A stretch of DNA of 64,000 bases from Panax quinquefolius (GCA_020205615.1 CM035167.1:59045023-59109022); one strand, 5' to 3'. Positions 23,216 to 37,100 are shown, numbered from the stretch's first letter. Notes: generated by a model not told the origin, from the sequence alone. A program made the numbers and translations.

Positions 23216-23950
23216 CTAGAGGCGGTGTTATCGATTACGAGGTCAACTACAAGAAAGGATCGGACATATCCGGGAACATCTATCTCCTTCTTGGACGAGG
23301 ATTACCCGACGGACCTCATCGAGCCGCATGACGGAGCATTGGTGATAACTACTCAAGTCGGGACCGTGGATGTGAAACGGATGATGATAGACAATGGATC
23401 CTCGGTCGACATCCTATACACCCACGCCTACCAGAGGATGGACCTGTAAGGGAAGAAGATGGATTTGGGAGGCGAAGGACCCTTGTACGGTTTCAGTGGA
23501 GATCCTATGTATTTGTTGGGAACCATCGAACTACTTGTTAAGTTCGGCACATCACCCAATTAGGTCGAAATAATGGTCAGATTTTTCGTAGTCCAGGTAG
23601 ACTCGGCCTACAACGCAATCCTCAGAAGACCGACCTTAGCAGCCTTGCAAGCAGTGACTTCTATACCCCACTTTAAAATCAAGTTTCCAACACCGAACGA
23701 GATCGGGGAGGTAAAAGGAGATTTAGACATTGCCCGAAGGTGCTACCGGAATAGCTTGATTTCCTCAAGGGTCGGGATCAGCAAACAGAAACAGACAATG
23801 GCTATCGAAATAGAGCCATTCACTGAAAGTAGCACCGAACCGCTTGCTCTACCGGTCGAAGAAACCGAGGATATAGAACTGGTGCCAGGGAGTTCAGCAA
23901 AAATAATCAAGATCGGGTCGGGGTTAGCAGAACCGTTCAGGACATGATTG
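23216..23950 (+). pseudogene. Tat aspartic protease
   Basis: GALVITTQVGTVDVKRMMID is followed by DNGSSVDILY (about 23391-23420), the active-site loop with Asn in place of the usual Ser or Thr. Downstream are YGFSGD and AYNAILRRPTLAAL, the C-terminal protease motif (normally GRPTL). In-frame stops occur at about 23447 and 23561, and a frame change separates this region from gag. The protease would cleave the Gag-Pol precursor. Both the N in the catalytic loop and the stops argue that it is inactive. Confidence 0.8.
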
Positions 23951-24785
23951 ATAGAATTGCTCCAAGTCTACGCCGACATCTTCGCATGGGAACCGAGTGA
24001 TATGCCAGGGGTAAGCGAATTGGTGGCCCTATACAGATTACATGTGGACCCCAGCAAAAAACCAGTCATGCAGAAGTGAAGAGTTTTCGCCCCAGAAAGA
24101 CAGAAAATCATTGATGAGGAGATTGCCAAACTTCTGGAGGCCGAATTTATCTTCGAAATTGATTACCCGGAGTGGTTGACCAATGTAGTCTTGGTCTAGA
24201 AGCAGAACGGGAAGTGAAGTCTATGCATCGACTACACGGATCTGAACATGGCGTGTCCGAAGGATTTCTATCCTTTGCCCAATATAGATCAGTTGATAGA
24301 CGCCACTGCGGGATACAGTATGCTGAGCTTCATGGACGCATTCTCAGGATACCATCAGATTTCAGTGAGTATGGAAGACATCCCGAAGACCAGTTTCATC
24401 ACGCATCGGGCAATATATGCGTATCAGAAGATAACCTTCGGACTACTGAATGCCTGGGCGACCTATCAGCGGATGATGAATCTCGTGTTCATGGAATAGT
24501 TAGGGAGAAGTATGGAGGTCTACGTGGAGGACATGATCGTCAAAATTATGTCAGTTCGTGACCACCTCGAGGATCTAGAAAACTGCTTCGGAACAGTCAG
24601 AAAATGTAACCTGAGGTTGAACCCGACCAAGTGCACATTCGGATTGGGATCGGGAAAGTTCTTAGGATATTTGGTCAACAAGAGGGGAATTGAAGCAAAC
24701 CCAGAGAAGATTCAGGCGGTCCTGGACATGAAATCTCTGAAGGTTTGTCTCCAAATCGGCAGAGAGATGCCTACCATTTTTTGAC
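23951..24785 (+). pseudogene. Tat reverse transcriptase
   Basis: The N-terminal part reads YADIFAWEPSDMPGV and later APERQKIIDEEIAKLLEAEF. The palm has DLNMACPKDFYPLPNIDQLI and SFMDAFSGYHQI, which carries the first catalytic Asp. The YxDD box reads YVEDMIV (about 24516-24536), so one of the two catalytic Asp residues is Glu. The thumb has LRLNPTKCTFGLGSGKFLGYLV. Stops interrupt at about 24079, 24196, 24214 and 24497. Several of these fit single C>T or G>A changes from the usual family residues. Confidence 0.85.
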
Positions 24786-25262
24786 ACCTTGAAAGGGCCC
24801 AAGAACGAGAAAAGCTTCCAATGGACTTCGGAGTGTGAAGACGCATTCCAAGGGATCAAACACTATTTGTCTTTGGCTCCACTGCTGATGAAACCGATCC
24901 CTTCGGAACCTTTGTACATGTATCTGACAACGAGTTCGATGGCGGTAGGGGCAACATTGGTTCAGGACAAAGGGGGAAAATAGCCTCAAAGATACTACGC
25001 CGACCATGTGCTCGAGATGCAGAAATTCGGTGCCAACTCGGAAAAAATTCGCCTATGCTCTGATCATTGTAAGTAGGAAACTTTGGCATTATTTCCAGGG
25101 TCGGGTGGTGGTGGTATACACAGATCAGCCGTTGAAGAAAATCCTACATCGACCAGAGGTTTTGGGAAGACTGGCAGCATGGGCGATGGAATTAACACAA
25201 TTTGCATTGGAGTATCTACCCCGGACAGCAATCAAAGGGTAGGCACTGGCTGACTTCATCGT
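24786..25262 (+). pseudogene. Tat retroviral-type RNase H (degenerate)
   Basis: FQWTSECEDAFQGIKHYLSL and PLYMYLTTSSMAVGATLVQD are the RT-RNase H connection and start of RNase H. The expected catalytic Asp in the second stretch is replaced (LTTSS). The end reads TDQPLKKILHRPEVLGRLAAWAM and LTQFALEYLPRTAIKG. Frames change near 24983 and 25010. In the Tat lineage this domain is typically decayed because the next domain supplies RNase H activity, as seen here. Confidence 0.75.
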
Positions 25263-25790
25263 GGAAAATTTCTTTCTCAGAACTGGATTTGGGGTCGTTG
25301 ACCGAAACACAACACGTGAGGGCTTCATGGATGCTATATGTTGATGGCTCATCAACCTCGGACGTCAGTGGTGATGGGGTCATACTGACGAGTCCCGAAG
25401 GGTTTAAAGTCCAATAAGCAATTCGGTTCCAGTTCAAAGTGACCAACAACAAAGCAGAGTACGAGGCCATTCTAGCCGGGCTGAAGTTGGCCCGAAGCCT
25501 AGAAGTACAAAATCTTGTCATCTATAGTGATTCATAGTTGGTCATCAAACAGATATCGGGGGAGTATGAGGCCCAGGGGGAAAGAATGACGAGGTATTTA
25601 GCCGAAGCGAAGAGTAAATTGGCATACTTCAGTTCAGTTAGCTGTCAGGGAGTGGATCGATCTGACAATACCGTGGCAGATGCCTTGGCTCGACTGGCAA
25701 CAACAGAAGCAAGCTTCTTCAGCGGATCGGTATATCTAGAAGTATTGGAACAACCAAGTGTCCTAAAAGAGGAGGTACTATGTATTGATC
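25263..25790 (+). pseudogene. Tat second RNase H (archaeal type)
   Basis: All four acidic catalytic positions can be read: Asp in LYVDGSS (25343), Glu in NNKAEYEAILAGL, Asp in VIYSDS, Asp in NTVADALARL. This domain belongs to the archaeal-like RNase H group and marks the Tat lineage. Two in-frame stops (about 25417 and 25537) break it, yet the active-site residues are unchanged, unlike the first RNase H. Its role is to remove the RNA strand and primers during reverse transcription. Confidence 0.8.
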
Positions 25791-27033
25791 GGCTGGACTG
25801 CTGGCTTACGCCATACATCTATTACTTGGTCGAAGGGGTTCTACCTTCCGATCGCATCCTAGAAAGAAAGATCAAGCATCAGAGCTCAAATTTCGTCCTC
25901 ATTGATGGGGATCTATACCGAAGAGCTTTCAGCTCTCCACTCCTCAAGTGCTTAACACCATCAGAAGCGAACTACACACTTCGGGAAGTACATGAAGGGA
26001 TCTGTGGAGATCACATGGGGGCCAAGTCATTGGCACACAAGATTTTGAGGCAGAGGTATTACTGGCCGACTATCTACATCGAGGCCAAGGAATTCGTCAG
26101 AAGGTGTCCCAAGTGTCAACTGAACAGCACCATCCCACACCAACCTCCAGAAGAGCTGTATTCCGTCTTATCCCTGATACCCTTCGCTGTATGGGGAATC
26201 GATATCCTAGGGCCTCTACCAAAGGCCAAAGGGCAAGTCAGCTTTGTAATCGTGGCTATCGACTACATGACGAAATGGGTCGAAGCCAAACCGCTACAAA
26301 AGATCACCGAACAAGAATGCTTGAAATTTCTGAAGGAAGGAGTCATTTACCGCTTCGGGATTCCGATGGCAGTGGTCTTTGACAATGGCAGACAGTTTGT
26401 GGGGTTAAAGTTAGAAAGTTTCCTGAAAGAGTAGGGAATTCAGCATCGTAAGACTGCAGTCGCTCACCCTCAGTCGAATGGCCAAGTAGAAGTGACCAAC
26501 CGGACTCTGCTCAACGGGATAAAAAGAAGGCTAGATAAATTAAAAGGTTGGTGGCCCGAAGAACTACTCAGTGTTTTGTGGTTATATCGGATAACTCCGA
26601 GGACAACAACTGGAGACTCTCCGTTCCGACTTGCATATGGAACTGATGCACTCATACCAGTCGAGATACGATCCCCCACTCTTCGAGTCAGTCAGTACAA
26701 GGAATTATACAATGATGAAGGTCTGAAAACAAATTTGGATCTGTGAGATGAAGTTCGTGACTCTGCTGTGTTGAGGTTGGCTACTTATCAGCAGAGAACA
26801 GCCCGACACTATAACCAGAAGGTAAAGCTGAGGAGATTTGAAGCAGGAGATTTGGTGCTTCGGGAGTCAGAGGCATCAATCCCCCAGAACACAGGTAAGC
26901 TAATGCCTTACTGGGAGGGGCCTTACGAAGTAGTGGAGGTGCAAAAGAAAGGGAATTACCGGCTTCGAGCTATGGATGGATTTGAGGTAAAGAATACATG
27001 GCATGCTGGACAACTTAAAAAATATTACCAGTA
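25791..27033 (+). pseudogene. Tat integrase
   Basis: A long open stretch (25538-26434) continues into 26492-26746 and 26768-27033. The zinc-binding domain has REVHEGICGDHMG and RRCPKCQ (HHCC). The catalytic triad is visible as Asp in GIDILGPLP (26199 on), Asp in VVFDNGRQF (26376 on) and Glu in NGQVEVTNRTLL (26479 on). The C-terminal domain reads FEAGDLVLRESEAS, YWEGPYEVVEVQKKGNYRL and WHAGQLKKYYQ, ending with TAA at 27031-27033. Only two or three stops separate the pieces, so this is the best-preserved part of pol. Confidence 0.88.
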
Positions 27034-27593
27034 AATGCATGGCTATTCTTTCCTTTACTTATGTAATCTACGCGAGTTATCAATGAAATAAAAACTTTTC
27101 TTTGAGAAAAACTTACACTTCATTTAAATTCGCATTGCTTTATTAGTCAGACAAGCTTCGGACATAAACTGATCAGACAGTCCGGAGGGACCTAACTGAT
27201 CAGTAAAAGTCACAAGTATAACTGATTGACAAAGTTATAAATTAAATCAGATAAGCTTCGAGCGTAAAGTGATCAGGAAGCCCGAAAGGACCTAACCGAT
27301 CCATAAACGCCACAAGTATAACTGATTGATAAAGTTATAAATCCGATCATTTAAGCTTCGGGCATAAATTGACCAGTCGGTCAGAAATGGCCTAACTGTT
27401 CGATAAAAGTCACAAGCAAAACTAATCGAGATAACAACTAAGTAATTTATGCAATTTCATTCATATTCAAATGTTTTACAATTTCTGATCAGACATGCTT
27501 TGGATATACCTATCACTAGCATAACTGACCGAGCAAGTTACAAAACTAAGAAAAGAAAACTTTACAAGTGCTAAAGCCATATACTAAGAAGGA
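27034..27593 (+). repeat. Tat 3' spacer with a 100-bp tandem repeat
   Basis: Units begin at 27146, 27246 and 27346, exactly 100 bp apart, each opening with a variant of ATCAGA(C/T)AAGCTTCG and containing CACAAGTATAACTGATTG (less exact in the third). A fourth decayed start may lie near 27487. No ORF is present. The repeat lies between the stop of integrase and the stop of the antisense gene, so both transcripts would run into it. Tandem repeats in this position are known in Tat elements and can seed satellite DNA. Confidence 0.85.
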
Positions 27594-27857
27594 CTAAGGC
27601 GAACCACCATCAGCTTCGGCTTGAGAGTCCTCATCCGAAGAGTCGAGGATCGAGGCATCCAGCCCAGCATCAACCAGCTTCGCCCAGGCCTTCTCCCGAT
27701 AAGCTTCAACCCCTCAAAGAACCGGGTCATAATCTTATTTCGATCGTAGGCAAAGCGATTCTTTGTATTCCTTGATGGTCATTGTTTGATGACTACTTTA
27801 ACGCCAGGTATTGTTCGCCTTGATCAACGTCCTCAACTGATCGTGCATCCCATTGAA
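27594..27857 (-). pseudogene. Tat antisense gene, C-terminal part
   Basis: On the minus strand, one frame continues from the segment at 38568 across the LARD-1 insertion and ends with TAG at 27594-27596. Three stops interrupt it (27798, 27735, 27714). The end is acidic (DSSDEDSQAEADGGSP). The part before it includes IKEYKESLCLRSK and AYREKAWAKLVDAG. The function is unknown. Confidence 0.6.
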
Positions 27858-30800
27858 TCCGGGTCCCGAATCACCGCGGATCCGGTTCGATATTTCTATA
27901 ACTATTGCGGAAGATATAAACATAAATTGTTTATACATTAAACTTTATACACTATCCCCAAAGTCGAGTAACCATAACTTATACACATTTTATAACTTAT
28001 CTGACACATGATATTATCATCATACAAGACTATTACAAATCTAATCGCGCATATTAACCCTAAGCTGGATCTGTCTTTAACTTTCCTTGTATCCGAAGCA
28101 TTCGTCTTTATCTGCAATGTTTTATCATGATATAACAAGGGTGAGCATGAAAGTTGCCCAACAAGTTTAAATATAATTTAAGGATATATCATGATTGAAA
28201 GAGTCTGAATAATAAGCTGGCTATAATTCACAATGTAGTTGTGAATTAGCATGAACAAACCTTTGGATCGAACAAGTATTAAACATGAACAATATATATC
28301 TGGACCAACTGGTAATGAAGGTGATCAGCCTTTCATACCTGACTTATACATACAAGATGTACAGAGTACAATTCTACATGGAAATCAGTAACGATTAACC
28401 ATAAGCATATCTGAATGAAACACTCTTAGTAGAGTTAAGAAAAACAAACTTGCTTGAACCGTTGATTACCAATACGAAATATAACTTAGCTTTATCCGAA
28501 GACCTAATACAGATAATACCGATCGCCAAATATTAGAATAATATCATCACAGTATAAAATAACCTAAACACATTATCACATAATCCTATCAGTCTATATA
28601 ACACATAAGACTTAGCATCAAATCAGACTATTTAAGTCTGAGTTGAAACCGACACAATTCAATCATCCCGACGGTCTAATCGGACAATTATCGAGTTTAA
28701 GTTCTATTAAACTCTGTCTAAACACTAAACAATATCATAGTATCAGTCAAAACATTTTTCATAAACTTACAAAAATTTTCAGATAATTAATATCATTTAA
28801 CAACATTTTTCAATCATTAATACTGTATTTAAATGAATTAAATACCACAATATTCTAATATCATTAATATTTATTTAATATTAAACATTAATGAAACACA
28901 TGTCATAATATTATAACATATTTGTAATATCTCAAAGTATTTTCAATACTTTATTATTTCCTTTAAATGTTTTTAAAGTAATTAAAACATAAATCAATAA
29001 CTCGATATTAATATAAATACCACATTATTCCTTGATCATTAATATTAATTTAATATCAAATATCAATGAAAATGATAACAAAATATTATAATATAATTAT
29101 AACATTACAAAGTATTTTAATACTTAAAATCATATTTCTATGATTTTTAAACAATCAAATTCATTATCCGATAATTTCTATAAATATTAAAATATTAATA
29201 TTTTCATGACAAAATATCAAAAGTTATATTTTATAACTCAAAATATTTTTATAACACTTAAATCATTTTTATATGATTTTTAAAGCATTAATTCTATTTT
29301 TTCATAATTTTTCAAGTTCCTTTAGTATTTTTCAAAAATCATTTCTAGTTAATTCCTTAAGAAATTAGCTACCTTGTGCTTAACTCCAGAAATTCCCATC
29401 TTCCTACACAATCTTACACATGTTATCGTGAGTCTCCGGTTTAAATTTAAGTAGCAATCGGAGTTGTAGAACTCCTAAGTTATAGCCGTTTTAAATGGAA
29501 AATCACAAAAATTGAAATGGTCATAACTCGGTCATTTTAAGTCGGAATTAACTCATTTTTGGACACAAGGTACTTAATACCATATATTTTCATTTTCCAA
29601 AAGGCCGGAATTTATTTCATAAATTAAATTACCGAAACAGCCCTCACAAAATATTAGCAGCTTACTTTTTGTCAAAAACAGTTTTGGAGTCCTTTACTAA
29701 ATCTTAAATAAAATGAGATCTATAACTCCGATTAATGATCCGTCAATTTTGTTGGATTCTTATCTTTCCGATCTACAATTTTCATCTATCAAAATCCATA
29801 TTTGGACATGTTAAGATCTCGGAAATTAGCCCGGAAGTGGCTGTTAAAAACTGTTGCTCTAACAGTTTTTCTTACCTTTGAGTAGTTTGGGAGAAATTCC
29901 ATAACTTGCTCATTTTTCAACCTAATGGAGTGATTCCAAAGGGGTTTTATCCTTAACACATATATCTAGCTCCACAAATTGACCACACTCAAAAATTCAA
30001 AGTAGAATGAGAGATAAGGTCAATTCCATATCATGCTTGGTTTCTCCAAAAATTTTGTTTTCGCAGTTTTGATTATGCTTCTTCCGAATGTCATAACTAC
30101 TTCATCCGGAGTTCGAATTAGTCCGTTCCGGAGTCTGTGCAAATCTTATTTAGTGTACTACAACATATCAAAAGTCCAGAATTTTTAGACCATCCAAACA
30201 AATCCAGAATTTTCTGTTTAGGGGCAGCAGTTACCAATTCATTTAAAAAAAACTGTTTTGGTTCTTCTTCTTTGTTCAAGCTCATCAACCTTAAAAAATG
30301 GCAAGATCTAACCATAAAATATCATATATTATGTAGACCTTCCCTCATATGGTTCAAAATCATAAGTTCAACACTTGGTCTAAAACAACCATAACAAAAC
30401 ACATAAACTAACTAGAGTTTTGAGTTTAAGAAATTTTCATACCTTTAGTTATAATCCTCTAGCTTTTGCTGGCCCTCTTTCTTTGCTTTCCAAAGTAGGG
30501 GATTAAATTATTGGACATCCAAGGACCCTCTCTTCTCCCTCCATGGGAGTGGCCGAACACCACCTCTCCCTCTCTCTCATGATTTTATTTTGCTAGCTAA
30601 CTTGGAAATAATAATATGAGAGAGATATAGCTTTTGTGACTTTGTAAAAATGTATAGATATAATTGTATATCTAATAATCATCTCCCCACTCACTCTCTC
30701 TTTCTCTTTCTCTCATTGCAAGAATAATAAAAGTGATGAAAGACAAAAAAAATAGGATAGATTTTTATGAAGTGTGGTTTTTAATTACCCAAACCCACTT

Positions 30801-32218
30801 CTCTTCTTCTCTTTTGTTTCATCCGGCCATGTGCCTTATCAATTCTCTCTTTCTCCCTTAGTCAATTGCCAAAGGATTGCTTGCAAGAAAGAACAAACAT
30901 GTTAGCAAAATAACAAATTGACACATAAGAGGAGTGGTTAGTAGTTGTTCACCAACTAAAGTAGGTAATCATTAAATTCATTCCCTCCTTTTTCTCTTTC
31001 TACCCACCGCCATGTGGCCTTAGATTGTCCAAATTGGATTTTTATTTTATGTAATATTCAATATATCACATGACTATAATGCCCCTCTCCCATTGGGCTA
31101 AAAAATGGGCTTTTCCTATAATGTTTTGGGCTTTCCAAATTTATCTATTGGACATAAAAATTTAATTTTTTGGGCCATGTAAATCAATCATAGTCCAACA
31201 CTTTTAATATTACCAAATGTCCATCATGCCCTTCCTTCAGTTGGGCTCCAAATTTGGGCCACTCTTAAATCTTTTGGGCTTAACAATAAAAATATTTGGG
31301 CCATTCCTTTAATGTATTGATTGGGCCTCTAACCAATTTCATTGGGCAAACACTTGGGCTATAAAATACACATAGTCCAATACCTTAAATTCTTATCCAA
31401 CCCAAATAATTTAATTAGGGTTTTCATTTCCTCAATTATAACATAAATCCTTACTCATGCACATTTATTTCCTTAACCCAATTAGACTTGCTAGATTTGC
31501 AAGATTGCTTCTAATAATTCACAAATAAGACAAAAGGGTAAAATGGTAATTTCTATACAAATAATTGATTACTACCTTTAATAATGCACAACGGTAATTT
31601 AGACTTCTCACTTTCAACCTCAAGGGCATTCTAGACATTAGCTACAACCCTTAGGGTTTAGCACTTTAGATTTTTGCAATTAAAATCCCATAACTCGCAT
31701 ATTAGGGTTCCCGATAGAACAATTAGGGTTCCAATAATTTAAAATTAGGGTTTGCTAATTTAATTAAGCTTTACCCTAATTAATATTATAATTAATAGCA
31801 CTTAAGCATTATACTTATCCGATAATTTCTCGGATTAGAGTTTTCAATTATCGAATTAGGGTTTTGGATTTAGGACCGAAATTAGGGTTTCGAACCCATT
31901 TTTGTGGTTTCTTATAAATCGTTATAATTTTCTATCCTAACGTTGACGTTCTAAATAATATTAGGGTTTGACACGGATATAATTTATCCGGTCAACACTC
32001 AACCCTTATCCACATTCTCGCATAAATGATACCGTAATCCTGAACATATACTCATATACCCTTAATCCTGAATAATTCACTAAAAGAAATTTTAAATCCT
32101 CAAAATTCCTTTCTGAAAACATCATACACATACACTTATTCTCTGACTAGGTCAAATATTTGACCTTAAATCAATCATTTAAGATTTTAATAATTTTCTA
32201 ATTTCTCGGGTTGTCACA
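27858..32218 (-). repeat. LARD-1 LTR, left copy (3' LTR in element sense)
   Basis: Nearly identical in long runs to 34197-38567, with scattered substitutions and small indels. It contains AT-rich repeated blocks (about 28740-29340), CT-rich leader-like tracts (30550-30850) and many TTAGGGTTT words (31415-31970). The GCTCACCCTTG block lies at 28136-28146 (minus). Small ORFs at 30118-30394 have no known domain and recur in the other LTR only because the LTRs are copies. Confidence 0.85.
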
Positions 32219-34196
32219 TTCACCCCTTCTTATAAGAATTTCGTCCCCGAAATTCAACTTACACCTTACACCATACTATTTACGACATTCACACATATCA
32301 TCACATGCTACCCAATACACCTCTCACAAGAGTAAAAGTTTTCAAATTGTGCTGAGGGGTCATATAGACCATGAACACATAGTTTTAACGGTATTTATAC
32401 CGCAAGACAATAGATTACTTGGTATGCTTACAATCACGAAGAAGGTAAACTACCATTAATAGTACTTTAGGTGATTAGCCTATTGTACCCTTACGTCATG
32501 CATAACGTATTAATCATGTTTAGCGAATATTTACGCTACTCGATTGGATTATTTATTCAAACAACATAGTTCACCTCAGTCTTATCATAGGATTCCGTAC
32601 CAAAACAATTTGGTTCGGGAAATTTCTTTCAATGAACACTTAGAGTTTTCATAACATTAGTCTAGTTGAATCAAATAGCATAGACTCATATCGATAATTC
32701 AATTCAATAGAATTATTTAGGTGTAGCCAAACCCCGTTGGCAAATTAAACCTTTTTGAAAACATTTTCGAGAATGACGTCATGATGCCGCATCAGACAAT
32801 AATCCGCTTGAGGATGCCGCCATCAGATGATGACTTTGTCGTAACACATCATACAATAGTGGAACAACGACTTCAGGTCAAATTCACACTAAGTATTCCT
32901 GTATTTACAACTCCATCACATTTTTATCATCTCTGCACCAGGTTACATGGTACATGAGTGATAATTAAAATAAATTTTGATATTTCAAATCATTTGCGTC
33001 TAGCCGAAATAAGTAGCATAGACCGTACTTTAATCCGTTTCAAAAATGATTACGAGTCTACATTTTGTTTTTAAAAGCACATAGTGCGTATTTAGCTTGA
33101 TGTAAAAATTTTGAAGTTTAGCATAGCGCTAAGAGTTTAGGAAAACCTAACACCTCACTAATAATCATTTACTTAACAATCTATCTGTTCCTGTAATCCA
33201 TAACACTTCATTCACACAAAACTATTCCCAGTTCGTCAAACCACACTTATAAGTTCATAACTTGCCACAATCATATGAGTTTAAGAACTTACCCTAGTCA
33301 GACCTTTGGCGTCCATTCGTTTGAGGGGTTCATAAATATTTCATATAATTATGAGTCAAGAATGTCACATAAGTATGAGTTTTAAGAACTCGTACTTAAC
33401 CTTATATTCTCTACCTATGACCTATCTATTTGTTATACACATGAGAAAGAAATCACCCTCTTAACACGCATATAGCAATAGCGCGACACAACATTTCAAT
33501 GATTATCAGTGCCAGAAACTAAGTGGTTGTCAAACCAAACTCGGCTACTAATCAATATAGGAAGCTAAGCGGACAATTCCCCGCCCATACAAAGAATTGG
33601 TCAACCTAACCACTACATCGACCAGGAAGCTAAGTGATTCTAAAACCAAGTACAAATTCCCCGCCCATACAAGGAATCATAAAACTCAGCTGCCGACATG
33701 AGTCCTCAATTGAAATCCCCACCTAATCTTAACACCCTTCTCAATACGAGTTTTATTTAATCCGTATTCATAATCCATAACTCTTTCATGAGATTTTCAT
33801 AGTACAATTTCATAGTACAACTTACACACAACATCTTGCTGTAACTTTTAAATCATTCGCTTGATCCTTCTCCATACTATAACCTTATCGGATCACTGGG
33901 GTGATCTCATCGTATATATTATTTATTCAATTCTATGACTTGATCGCTTTTGTTTTACGATCTCCTATCTATCACTGTACTTTTAGTCTTTTAGACTCTA
34001 TCTATTCATCACTACTTCACCTTTATTATCGAGTTAGGGAACTCAGATCCTTATAACTCATGCCGAGATTCGCTCTTTGAATCTTTCCGGCACACTAACT
34101 CTATGTGAGTTAGATCTTATCCTAATCATCATGCGGTTATTAGTCCAAGGTAACTCTACCCTAGGTTTATAACCAACAGCTTTGATACCAAATATA
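32219..34196 (-). mobile_element. LARD-1 non-coding internal domain
   Basis: No coding content. It matches the interior of LARD-2 (9564-11580) in reverse complement. It contains short repeated phrases around AATTCCCCGCCCATACAA (33573 and 33655) with AAGCTAAG nearby. The PBS and polypurine tract are at its right and left ends respectively. Conservation in two elements with diverged LTRs suggests functions such as packaging or dimerisation rather than protein coding. Confidence 0.7.
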
Positions 34197-37100
34197 TAGC
34201 GCCCAATCCGGTCCCGAATCACCATGATCCGGCTTCGCTTATTTCTATAATCATATAAGATATAAACATAAATTGTTTATACATTAAACATTATACACTA
34301 TCCCCAAGGTCGAGTAACCATAACTTATACACATTTCATAACTTATCTGACATATGATATTATCATCATACAAGACTATTACAAATCTAATCGCGCATAT
34401 TAACCCTAAGCTGGATCTGTCTTTAACTTTCCTTGTATCCGAAGCATTCGTCTTTATCTGCAATGTTTTATCATGATATAACAAGGGTGAGCATGAAAGT
34501 TGCCCATCAAGTTTAAATACAATTTAAGGATATATCATGATTGAAAGAGTCTGAATAATAAGCTGGCTATAATTCACAATGTAGTTGTGAATTAGCATGA
34601 ACAAACCTTTGACTGAACAAGTATTAAACATGAACAATATATATCTGGACCAACTGGTAATGAAGGTGATCAGCCTTTCATACCTGACTTATACATACAA
34701 GATGTACAGAGTACAATTCTACATGGAAATCAGTAACGATTAACCATAAGTATATCTGAATGAAACCCTCTTAGTAGAGTTAAGAAAAGCAAACTTGCCT
34801 GAACCGTTAATTACCGATACAAAATATAACTTAGCTTTATCCGAAGACCTAATACAGATAATACCGATCTCCAAATATTAGAATAATATCATCACAGTAT
34901 AAAATAACCTAAACACATTATCACATAATCCTATCAGTCTATATAACACATAAGACTTAGCATCAAATCGCATCTATTTAAGTCCGAGTTGAAACCGAAC
35001 ACAATTCAATCATCCCCGCGGTCCTAATCGGACAATTATCGAGTTTAAGTTCCATTAAACTCTGTTTAAACACTAAACAATATCATAGTATCGACCAAAA
35101 TATTTTCATAAACTTGCAAAATTTTTCGGATAATTAATATCATTTAACAACATTTTTCAATCATTAATACTCAGTATTTAAATGAATTAAATACCACAAT
35201 ATTCTAATATCATTAATATTTATTTAATATTAAACATTAATGAAACACATGTCATAATATTATAACATATTTGTAATATCTCAAAGTATTTTCAATACTT
35301 TATTATTTCCTTTAAATGTTTTTAAAGTAATTAAAACATAAACCAATAACCTATATTAATATAAATACCACATTATTCCTTGATCATTAATATTAATTTA
35401 ATACCAAATATCAATGAAAATCATAACAAAATATTATAATATAATTATAACATCACAAAGTATTTTAATACTTAAAAATCATATTTCTATGATTTTTAAA
35501 CAATCAAATTCATTATACGATAATTGCTATAAATATTAAAATATTAATATTTTCATGACAAAATATCAAAAGTTATATTTTATAACTCAAAATATTTTTA
35601 TAACACTTAAATCATTTTTATATGATTTTTAAAGCATTAATTCTATTTTTTCATAATTTTCCAAGTTCCTTTAGTATTTTTCAAAAATCATTTCTAGTTA
35701 ATTCCTTAAGAAATTAGCTACCTTGTGCTTAACTCCAGAAATTCCCATCTTCTGACACAATCTTACACATGTTATCGTGAGTCTCCAGTTTAAATTTCGT
35801 GGCAATCGAGTTGTAGAACTCCTTATAGCCAAGTTTTAAATCGAAAAATCACAAAAATTGAAATGGTCATAACTCGGTCATTTTAAGTCGGAATTAACTC
35901 ATTTTTGGACACAAGGTACTTAATACCATATATTTTCCTTTTCCAAAAGGCCGGAATTTATTTCATAAATTAAATTACCGAAACAGCCCTCACAAAATAT
36001 TAGCAGCTTACTTTTTGTCAAAAATAGTTTTGGAGTCCTTTACTAAATCTTAAATAAAATGAGATCTATAACTCCGATTAATGATCCGTCAATTTTGTTG
36101 GATTCTTATCTTTCCGATCTACAATTTTCATCTATCAAAATCCATATTTGGACATGTTAAGATCTCGGAAATTAGCCCGGAAGTGGCTGTTAAAAACTGT
36201 TGCTCTAACAGTTTTTCTTACCTTTGAGTAGTTTGGGAGAAATTCCATAACTTGCTCATTTTTCAACCTAATGGAGTGATTCCAAAGGGGTTTTATTCTT
36301 AACACATATATCTAGCTCCACAAATTGACCACACTCAAAAATTCAAAGTAGAATGAGAGATAAGGTCAATTCTATATCATGCTTGGTTTCTCCAAAAATT
36401 TTGTTTTCGCAGTTTTGATTATGCTTCTTCCGAATGTCATAACTACTTCATCCGGAGTCCGAATTAGTCCGTTCCGGAGTCTGTGCAAATCTTATTTAGT
36501 GTACTACAACATATCAAAAGTCCAAAATTTTTAGACCATCCAAAAAAATCCGGAATTTTCTGTTTAGGGGCAGCAGTTACCAATTCATTTAAAAAAAACT
36601 GTTTTGGTTCTTCTTCTTTGTTCAAGCTCATCAACCTTAAAAAATGGCAAGATCTAACCATAAAATATCATATATTATGTAGACCTTCCCTCATATGGTT
36701 CAAAATCATAAGTTCAACACTTGGTCTAAAACAACCATAACAAAACACATAAACTAACTAGAGTTTTGAGTTTAAGAAATTTTCATACCTTTAGTTATAA
36801 TCCTCTAGCTTTTGCTGGCCCTCTTTCTTTGCTTTCCAAAGTAGGAGATTAAATTATTGGACATCCAAGGACCCTCTCTTCTCCCTCCATGGGAGTGGCC
36901 GAACACCACCTCTCCCTCTCTCTCATGATTTTATTTTGCTAGCTAACTTGGAAATAATAATATGAGAGAGATATAGCTTTTGTGACTTTGTAAAAATGTA
37001 TAGATATAATTGTATATCTAATAATCATCTCCCCACTCACTCTCTCTTTCTCTTTCTCTCATTGCAAGAATAATAAAAGTGATGAAAGACAAAAAAAAAT

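Noticed and set aside
30118..30394. Overlapping ORFs (65 and 85 codons) repeated at 36464-36740
   Set aside because: They recur only because the two LARD-1 LTRs are copies. Both strands are open at once, there is no domain, and replacements are not biased to silent sites as far as I can see by eye.
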